A stretch of 11,549 nucleotides of DNA from Bacillota bacterium (lineage in GTDB: Bacteria > Bacillota > Sulfobacillia > RBS10-35 > JAJYVN01), in the NCBI GenBank assembly GCA_021791995.1, contig JAJYVN010000071.1, forward strand, positions 1 to 11,549. The letters are read 5' to 3'. The notes below the pieces were generated by a model. The model was not told the DNA's origin. It made no database searches and saw only the letters and a program-made list of their open reading frames with translations. Both the position numbers and the translations under genes were made by a program. This document shows positions 6,124-11,549 of the stretch, piece by piece; the stretch's first letter is position 1; the number at the start of each line of letters is the position of its first letter.

Positions 6124-6195
6124 GGTGGGAAACGGCACACCGCTTCCGGCTGGACTCTAGCACCAGGGCGGGTCGCCGACCGAGCAGGCCCACCG
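6124..6195 (+). ncRNA. Candidate omega RNA scaffold / right end of second IS607
   Basis: Directly after the extended tnpB stop, three hairpins can be drawn by hand: GGAA-A-CGG (6128-6135) with CCG-C-TTCC (6140-6147), one mismatch and a CACA loop; CTGG (6150-6153) with CCAG (6163-6166); and a nested pair, GGGC (6166-6169) with GCCC (6188-6191) enclosing GGTC (6171-6174) with GACC (6178-6181). The last G of CCAG is shared, so the second and third folds compete. TnpB guide RNAs arise from the tnpB 3' end and right end, and the guide would start just past the element border. Location and folding fit; the 5' and 3' ends are unknown. Confidence 0.35.
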
Positions 6196-6408
6196 GCAGA
6201 GAGCGAATGATAAGAGAAAATCCTCGTGCGTATCGTTGCCGATGGTTTTCGGAGCGGAGCCACTATTGCAGGTGTTCGGGCATGATCAGAACCCTATTGA
6301 GGGAGTCGATGCGGTTGTGTGAAGCGTACCCGAGCGAAGGTGCAGAAGGCGTCCGGAGTGCGTGATCGATGGCGGGCCTCCAGTGCACCCGGCAGCAAGG
6401 ACGCAGAG

Positions 6409-7794
6409 ATGGCTAGCGGTGTGGCCCCGGGTGATCGCTTACAACTGGAAATCACCTCGCTGGCGACCGAGGGCGATGGCGTGGGTCGCACGGGTGACTT
6501 TGCGGTGTTTGTACCACGAACCGCCCCTGGTGACCGCGTGGAGGTGGAGGTAACCGAAAGCCACGCCTCGTACGCTCGTGCTCGTCTGCGCAGGTTGCTC
6601 GTTTCCAGTCCCCTGCGAGCGTCCGCGCCCTGTGCCGTGTATGAGTCTTGCGGTGGCTGTACCTGGCAACACCTGGCGTATGCGGCTCAGCTGGAGTGGA
6701 AACGGACCCTGGTGGTTGAGGCGTTGCGTCGAATTGGCCATGTGGCGGAGCCGGAGGCATTGGTCGCTCCCACGCTGGCGGCCGATCCACCCTGGCGCTA
6801 TCGGCATAAGATGGCCGTGCCGTTTGCGCTCGAAGGCGGAAGGCCCGTGGCGGGGTTCTACGCCAATCGCAGCCACCGGATTGTGCCGTTTCTTAACTGC
6901 CCCATTCAGCACCCTGCCCTTGATGCGGTCCTGGCGTCCGTGAGGCGGCAGGTCAGCCGCTTGCATGTCTCGCTCCATGATCCGCGCACGGGGCACGGCG
7001 ATTTGCGCCACCTGGTGGCCCGGGTCAGCTGCAGTACAGGGAAGGTATTGGCGTGCCTTGTCACGGCACGTCCCGCCTTCCCCCAGGGTGTCGATATGGC
7101 AGACCAGTTGATGCGTGAGGTTCCGGCGGTCATCGGTGTCGTGCAGAACGTGCAGGGGGCACCGGGGAACGCCATCTTGGGGCGGCAGACACGGCTTCTG
7201 CGCGGGTCGGATCACCTCACTGAGGAGTTGGATGGGCTGCACTTCGAGGTCTCGGCACCTTCCTTTTTTCAGGTGTCGCCGGCGCAGGCGGCGCGGCTGT
7301 ACATGGTTGCGGTGCAGCAGGCGGCCCTGACGTCGGGCCAGAACGCGTTTGACCTTTATGCAGGTGTGGGAACGCTTTCCCTCTTTCTGGCACGGTCCGG
7401 TGCTACTGTCGAGGCGGTGGAAGAGGTGCCGGATGCCATCCGGGACGGGCGCCGTAATCTGGCACTAAACCGCGATGTGTCGCTTGGTCCGGTGCGGTTC
7501 CATTTGGGTCAGGCGGAGTCCGCGCTCCCACAGCTCCTTGCGAGCGGCCGACATCCCGATGCGGTGGTGTTGGATCCCCCCCGCCGAGGGGCCTCGGCGG
7601 GGGTGCTGTCCTGCATCGCGGAGGTTCACCCTCCGCGCATCGTCTATGTGTCTTGTAATCCGGCTACCTTGGCGCGGGACATCGAGATCCTGACCACGCG
7701 GGGATATGTTCTGCGTGAAGTACAGCCGGTCGACATGTTTCCACAGACGGCGCATGTGGAAGCGGCCGCGCTCTTGGTGCGTGAACACGCGTAG
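6409..7794 (+). CDS. rlmD: 23S rRNA (uracil-C5)-methyltransferase, RlmD/RumA type
   Basis: This cytoplasmic enzyme methylates C5 of a uracil in 23S rRNA (U1939 in E. coli) using SAM; Firmicute relatives may modify two sites. With ATG at 6409 the protein has 461 residues, the usual length. A TRAM domain occupies about 4-66. Cys75, Cys81, Cys84 and Cys164 are the four iron-sulfur cluster ligands (CAVYESCGGC, then NCP). The methyltransferase domain shows DLYAGVGT (about 315-322), VLDPPRRG (about 387-394), the nucleophile in SCNP (Cys416) and the C-terminal HVE glutamate (451). ATG 6409 has AAGGA seven bases upstream; the longer GTG start at 6319 has only a distant AGGGAG and would add 30 basic residues. 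It begins the plus-strand chromosomal run. Confidence 0.93.
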   Translation: MASGVAPGDRLQLEITSLATEGDGVGRTGDFAVFVPRTAPGDRVEVEVTESHASYARARLRRLLVSSPLRASAPCAVYESCGGCTWQHLAYAAQLEWKRTLVVEALRRIGHVAEPEALVAPTLAADPPWRYRHKMAVPFALEGGRPVAGFYANRSHRIVPFLNCPIQHPALDAVLASVRRQVSRLHVSLHDPRTGHGDLRHLVARVSCSTGKVLACLVTARPAFPQGVDMADQLMREVPAVIGVVQNVQGAPGNAILGRQTRLLRGSDHLTEELDGLHFEVSAPSFFQVSPAQAARLYMVAVQQAALTSGQNAFDLYAGVGTLSLFLARSGATVEAVEEVPDAIRDGRRNLALNRDVSLGPVRFHLGQAESALPQLLASGRHPDAVVLDPPRRGASAGVLSCIAEVHPPRIVYVSCNPATLARDIEILTTRGYVLREVQPVDMFPQTAHVEAAALLVREHA

Positions 7795-7838
7795 GGAATT
7801 GGCGCGGCGCGGTGTACTTCGGTAGGGAGGTGGTGGGC

Positions 7839-8534
7839 TTGACTCTGGATCAGGCGCAGCAGAAGGCTCGAGCGGCGGAGCAAGCGGCTCAGGAAGTCCG
7901 CGATGGGATGGTGGTCGGCCTCGGTTCGGGCAGCACGGCAGCTCTGGTCGTCTCTTCCCTTGGGAAGAGGGTGCGGAACGGGTTGCACTTTGTCGGAGTC
8001 GCAACATCCGAGGCGACGGCGCGGCAGGCGGCGGCCTTGGGGATTCCGCTGCGCACGCTGGATGAGGAGCCATGCCTGGACATCGACATCGATGGCGCCG
8101 ATGAGGTGGATCCATCGGGCGACATGATCAAGGGGTTGGGCGGGGCCCTTTTGCGCGAGAAGATGGTGGCGGCCTCGGCTCGGAGGTTGGTCATCGTGGT
8201 GGACGAAAGCAAGGAAGTGGCGCATCTCGGCCAGCGCACCCCCGTGCCAGTCGAGGTGGTGCGCTTTGCGTGGCGCCGAACCGCCACCGCCTTGCGCGGC
8301 CTCGGGGCTGAGCCTGTGGTGCGCGGTGGGGAGGACAAGCCCTTCGTGACCGATGGCGGCGGCCTGATCTTGGATTGCCGTTTCCCTGCTGCAGCGGACT
8401 GGGTAAGGTTGGCGCAGAACATCAAGGCAACGCTTGGCGTGGTGGACCACGGGCTCTTTTTGGGTATGCGGCCTACGGTCTTTGTGGGCTGTGCCGACGG
8501 AGGGGTGCGCGTGCGTTCGACAACCGTCGATTGA
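7839..8534 (+). CDS. rpiA: Ribose-5-phosphate isomerase A
   Basis: It interconverts ribose-5-phosphate and ribulose-5-phosphate in the pentose phosphate pathway. Motifs in order: GLGSGSTA (phosphate loop, about 27-34), TSEATARQAAALGIPL, DIDIDGADEVD, KGLGGALLREK with the catalytic glutamate, VVDESKEV, GGGLILDC and GVVDHGLFLGM. All active-site segments are present. I choose TTG at 7839 (231 residues) because GGGAGG lies about eight bases upstream and the length then matches the family; an in-frame GTG at 7812 has no good ribosome site and would add nine residues. It starts 44 bases after rlmD with no visible terminator, so the two may share a transcript. Confidence 0.93.
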   Translation: MTLDQAQQKARAAEQAAQEVRDGMVVGLGSGSTAALVVSSLGKRVRNGLHFVGVATSEATARQAAALGIPLRTLDEEPCLDIDIDGADEVDPSGDMIKGLGGALLREKMVAASARRLVIVVDESKEVAHLGQRTPVPVEVVRFAWRRTATALRGLGAEPVVRGGEDKPFVTDGGGLILDCRFPAAADWVRLAQNIKATLGVVDHGLFLGMRPTVFVGCADGGVRVRSTTVD

Positions 8535-8627
8535 TGCCGCGTGGTGTTGGTGGTGGGAAGGCGCTGGGTGTTTTATGGTAGGCTGCACTGGGTCACCTGA
8601 TTACGGTGGGGATGGGGTGCGAGCGAG

Positions 8628-9515
8628 GTGCAACAAACAGGGGCGTCTCTGGCGGAGCGTTTGCGAGATGGACGGTTCACTCTGACCGCTGAGTTGGATC
8701 CGCCACGAGCGCCGGACTTGTCGACGCTGGTCGAGCATGCCAGGCGGCTCCAGCCACTTGTCAACGCGCTCAACGTGACGGACGGGTCCCGTGCGCGGGT
8801 GCGCATGGCGGGACTGTTCGCTTCTGTTGCGCTTCGCCAGCGGCTGGGTGTTGAGGTGGTGGCACACCTTACGACGCGAGATCGGAACCGTATCGCGCTG
8901 CAAGCGGATCTCTTAGGGGCCGTAGCGGGTGGGTTGCGGGCTGTGCTGGTTGTTACGGGTGATTCTCCGGCCGATGGGGACGAACCGGAGGCGAAAGCGG
9001 TATCCGATGTGGACGCGGCTGGGATCGCTCGGTTGGTCTCTGCGCTCAATTCCGGTCGAACGTCGAGCGGTAAGCGTTTGGATGGTGCCACGAACCTGCT
9101 CGTGGGTGGAGGAACGGCTCCGAACGCTGATGACCTCGACAAGGAAGTGGCCAAGCTGCGGTCTCGGGTGGAGGCAGGGGTCCGCTTCTGCCAGACGCAA
9201 CCCGTGTATGATGTCGATCGGGCCTTACGCTTCCACGAGCTCGTTCGCCCCCTAGGTATCCCGATTCTCTATGGGTTACTGCCCCTCCAGAGCCTGGAGG
9301 CTGCTACGCGGTTCAGCCGGATTCCCGGAATGCACGTTCCCGACACCATTCTTCGCCGCCTTGAGACCGGGGGCGACAGGGAGGGACTGGCGATCGCCAT
9401 CGAAACAGCGCGAGCGCTTGCTCCGCATGCGGCGGGGCTGCATGTGTTCCCGATGGGAAGGCTAGAAACCGTTGCCGCTATTGCGGATGCGGTCGCGCCA
9501 TGGCGGGTGAATTGA
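8628..9515 (+). CDS. metF: Methylenetetrahydrofolate reductase family protein
   Basis: It reduces 5,10-methylenetetrahydrofolate to 5-methyltetrahydrofolate with an FAD cofactor, supplying methyl groups for methionine synthesis. The 295-residue TIM-barrel protein shows TAELDPPR near the start (Glu22 is at the place of the conserved catalytic glutamate), NVTDGSRARVRMA, HLTTRDRNRIALQADLLGA, VLVVTGDSP, and FCQTQPVYD in the second half. These segments match the MTHFR half of YitJ-type bifunctional homocysteine methyltransferases better than E. coli MetF. The GTG start has only a weak purine-rich site upstream, but the family alignment begins here. It lies 93 bases after rpiA and 24 before the next gene. 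Confidence 0.9.
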   Translation: MQQTGASLAERLRDGRFTLTAELDPPRAPDLSTLVEHARRLQPLVNALNVTDGSRARVRMAGLFASVALRQRLGVEVVAHLTTRDRNRIALQADLLGAVAGGLRAVLVVTGDSPADGDEPEAKAVSDVDAAGIARLVSALNSGRTSSGKRLDGATNLLVGGGTAPNADDLDKEVAKLRSRVEAGVRFCQTQPVYDVDRALRFHELVRPLGIPILYGLLPLQSLEAATRFSRIPGMHVPDTILRRLETGGDREGLAIAIETARALAPHAAGLHVFPMGRLETVAAIADAVAPWRVN

Positions 9516-9539
9516 TCCGTGCCGGGGGAGGGTAGACCC

Positions 9540-11549
9540 GTGGGGCACAAGCGTATTCTGTATGGTTTGATCATCCTGGGCCTGCTTGCGGCCATGCCAG
9601 GGCTCTATGCGCGGATCAAGGCAGAGCGCAGCATACCCAAGGTCGAGTTGGTGGCCGACGGCAGTGCGTTCGCCTCGTTTGCGCAGAGCCAGGGTGCCTC
9701 CCTGCAGTCACTGGTAGGACAGTTGCATTCGGTTGGCGTGGAGGGACTGAGCGTATCAGAAAGCTCCCTCTCGAGCCTCGTCGCTTCCGACCAGGCCAAC
9801 AGCGAGCAGGGGGCTGCCCTTCTCGCACAGCGTAATACCGCAGGGCAGCCAGCGCTCCCCTTCACGGTTGATCCATCCGGCACCTATGTCTTCATCAGCC
9901 AAACGACCTTGGGGAACTGGGTGGCGCAGAGTCTCGGCACCGTTCTCTTCGGGCAGAACATCCCCTTCTCAGTGGATCGTGTCGGAACGGAGACGGTGAT
10001 TGGTCTCACGGAGGATGCGAACACGATCCTGGACGTTCCCTTGGGGTTTCCGCCAGGTGCTTTTGCGCTCGCCAGGACATGGAAGATGGACGTTGTGCCG
10101 CGGCTGGAAGGTCCGCCGTGGGGAATGAGTGCTTCGCAACTGGCGGCACTCTTTGCCCGCGTGACGTCCGCGGGGGTGTCCGTGCACACGATTGTATTTG
10201 CGGGGACGTCCCTTCCCGGATATCCCGCAAACCTATCAACGCTTGAACAACTGATGAAGCAGCACGGTTACCTGGTTGGTGTGATCGAGACCAGTTCACA
10301 GTTGACCAACATCAACCAGGCCGGAATCCTGCCCTTGACCGACGCGCTTGGACCAGTGACCGTCCGTCTTTACTCGGTGCCGAGTTGGCTCTTGGACACC
10401 GTGACCAGTGGAGATAACCGGGCGCTCTTGTCTCTGTTGAGTAGCGTCACCGAACGCAACATGCGCATACTGTATCTGCGTCCCATCACCGTTGGCCCTT
10501 CGCCCGTGACGGCGACGCTGCAATTCTACAGCGACTTGGCAAAGCTCCTGCAGTCGCGCGGCTATCCGCTCGGCTTCCCAGAAGGCTTTCCCATTGTTCA
10601 GGTGCACACCTATGCGCGTGTTGTGGAGAATCTGGCGGTGGTGGCCGCTGGCCTTCTGCTCCTTGAGGCACTGTTCCCAGGGATCGAGCGCTATGGGTAC
10701 CAACCCCTAGCTGTACTTGGGGTGTTGGCGATCCTGGTCTCGGTCGCTTCCCACCACCTCTCCGTTCTGGCCGGAGCGTTTTTTGCCGCGCTGGTCTTTG
10801 CTGGCCTTGCCCTTGTGTGGCTGGCGCACCGGTGGCAAGACTGGGAATCGGAGCGAATGCCGAGCTTTGGGAGGCTCTGGCTTCGTTCGGCCGGGGCGTC
10901 TCTTGTCATGGCTGGTATCGCGTTTGCCGGTGCGGTGCTCATTTCGGCCCTTCTGGGAAGCACACCGTTCTTGCTTGCCTGGGAGTATTACCGGGGTGTG
11001 AAACTCACCTTTCTGGCGATTCCAGCCGTTGCGGTGGTGGCTTTCATTGTATTCCAGGGGTTGCGACCCGTCGGTCCGACGGTGCGCAATCTGTGGAGGG
11101 AGATTGGCTGGCTGGGTGAGGAGAGTATCAAGTTCAAGTATGTGGCCGTCTTCGTCGTTTTGGCAGCAATCGGCGGATACTACCTCCTACGTAGCGGAAA
11201 TGTGTCGGCAAGCCTTGTACCCGGAATTGAGCTGGCCGAACGAGACTTTATGACGAGGATCTTTACATACCGGCCGCTCGAGAAGGAGTTCCTCGTCGGT
11301 TATCCGTCCATCTTTGCCGCAGTGCTGTTCAGCGCGCGGCGACAGAAGTGGCTCTTTGGCCTCTTTCTGGTCGGTGCCTCGGTCGGCATGGTGTCCATCA
11401 TGGATGCTTTTGCGACGCTGCGGACGCCCTTTGTCCACACGCTGTTGCGGGAGAGCAGTGGGTGGCTTGTGGGTATGGTAACGGCGAGTGTTTTTCTCGT
11501 GGTCCTCTATCTCATCTGTTTGTTGTGGGATCGCCGTCCGCGCATCTCC
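9540..11549 (+). CDS. DUF5693-family polytopic membrane protein (3' end outside window)
   Basis: The frame is open from GTG 9540 to the last base, 670 codons without a stop. GGGGGAGG lies eight bases before the GTG. There is one N-terminal membrane helix (ILYGLIILGLLAAMPGLYAR, about residues 5-24), an extracytoplasmic domain to about 360, then about eight hydrophobic segments. A polar stretch, RSGNVSAS...PGIELAERDF and YRPLEKEFLVGYPSI, is characteristic of DUF5693 proteins as I remember them. These are found in Firmicutes, often next to csaB-like cell-wall pyruvyltransferase genes, which suggests an envelope role; the reaction is unknown. The protein is already at or beyond the usual length, so the stop is probably close to the window end. 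Confidence 0.8.
   Translation, partial: MGHKRILYGLIILGLLAAMPGLYARIKAERSIPKVELVADGSAFASFAQSQGASLQSLVGQLHSVGVEGLSVSESSLSSLVASDQANSEQGAALLAQRNTAGQPALPFTVDPSGTYVFISQTTLGNWVAQSLGTVLFGQNIPFSVDRVGTETVIGLTEDANTILDVPLGFPPGAFALARTWKMDVVPRLEGPPWGMSASQLAALFARVTSAGVSVHTIVFAGTSLPGYPANLSTLEQLMKQHGYLVGVIETSSQLTNINQAGILPLTDALGPVTVRLYSVPSWLLDTVTSGDNRALLSLLSSVTERNMRILYLRPITVGPSPVTATLQFYSDLAKLLQSRGYPLGFPEGFPIVQVHTYARVVENLAVVAAGLLLLEALFPGIERYGYQPLAVLGVLAILVSVASHHLSVLAGAFFAALVFAGLALVWLAHRWQDWESERMPSFGRLWLRSAGASLVMAGIAFAGAVLISALLGSTPFLLAWEYYRGVKLTFLAIPAVAVVAFIVFQGLRPVGPTVRNLWREIGWLGEESIKFKYVAVFVVLAAIGGYYLLRSGNVSASLVPGIELAERDFMTRIFTYRPLEKEFLVGYPSIFAAVLFSARRQKWLFGLFLVGASVGMVSIMDAFATLRTPFVHTLLRESSGWLVGMVTASVFLVVLYLICLLWDRRPRIS

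Larger units (their letters stand above)
3981..6195 (+). mobile_element. Second IS607-family insertion sequence
   Basis: The element comprises tnpA (serine recombinase), an overlapping tnpB, and a folded 3' region. The ends are estimates: the left from the tnpA promoter, the right from the end of the hairpin-rich segment after tnpB. IS607 insertion leaves no target duplication, so the borders cannot be read from one copy. It differs from the first IS607 element in both proteins, so it is an independent arrival. It lies just upstream of the chromosomal rlmD gene. Confidence 0.65.

Noticed and set aside
1..6195. Composite transposon formed by the two IS607 elements
   Set aside because: The elements are divergent from each other and IS607 elements are not known to move as composites in this way; no shared ends were found.
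6124..6408. Promoter for rlmD between the IS element and the gene
   Set aside because: AT-richer bits (for example around 6207-6222 and 6290-6300) gave no acceptable -35/-10 pair at proper spacing, so none is annotated.
8535..8627. Terminator or promoter between rpiA and metF
   Set aside because: No stable hairpin with a T-run and no convincing -35/-10 pair was found in this G-rich gap.

Overview
The window looks like a GC-rich bacterial chromosome segment. A Gram-positive Firmicute is the best guess, possibly of the Alicyclobacillaceae/Sulfobacillus type. This is inferred from the YitJ-type MTHFR, a DUF5693 membrane protein, a lipoprotein made of BNR/YCF48 repeats, and frequent GTG/TTG starts behind strong Shine-Dalgarno sites. 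No rRNA, tRNA or CRISPR array was seen.

Left part (1-6.2 kb) is an accessory region. At its left edge is an IS607-family element on the minus strand: tnpA (serine recombinase with N-terminal HTH) at 89-652 and the first 30 codons of a canonical tnpB running off the window. Next, also on the minus strand, is a lipoprotein gene encoding a repeat protein (773-2884). It is split by an in-frame TAG that a 6-bp tandem duplication explains exactly. Upstream of it lies a phased direct-repeat array (3072-3100) that looks like a response-regulator box. About 1.1 kb without an intact gene follows (2885-4015). It holds a probable IS66-type transposase remnant, a C11 tract and a perfect 10-bp inverted repeat. 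A second, unrelated IS607 element on the plus strand (about 3.98-6.2 kb) has tnpA, an unusually long and divergent tnpB, and a folded 3' region that could be the guide (omega) RNA. This tnpB has an in-frame TGA just before its third RuvC catalytic motif. The two IS607 elements point away from each other, with their tnpA ends facing the lipoprotein gene.

Right part (6.4-11.5 kb) is ordinary chromosome, all on the plus strand with short gaps: rlmD (23S rRNA uracil methyltransferase), rpiA (ribose-5-phosphate isomerase), metF-like (methylenetetrahydrofolate reductase) and a DUF5693 membrane protein open at the window end. The spacing and lack of visible terminators are compatible with co-transcription. 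rpiA and metF supply pentose-phosphate and one-carbon/methionine metabolism; rlmD is a SAM consumer; the membrane protein probably belongs to the cell envelope.

The most informative signals are the two disrupted reading frames with clear mechanisms, the matching leaderless-looking promoters of the two tnpA genes (TAYACT, six bases, ATG), the candidate omega RNA, and the 11-bp phased repeats upstream of the lipoprotein gene.
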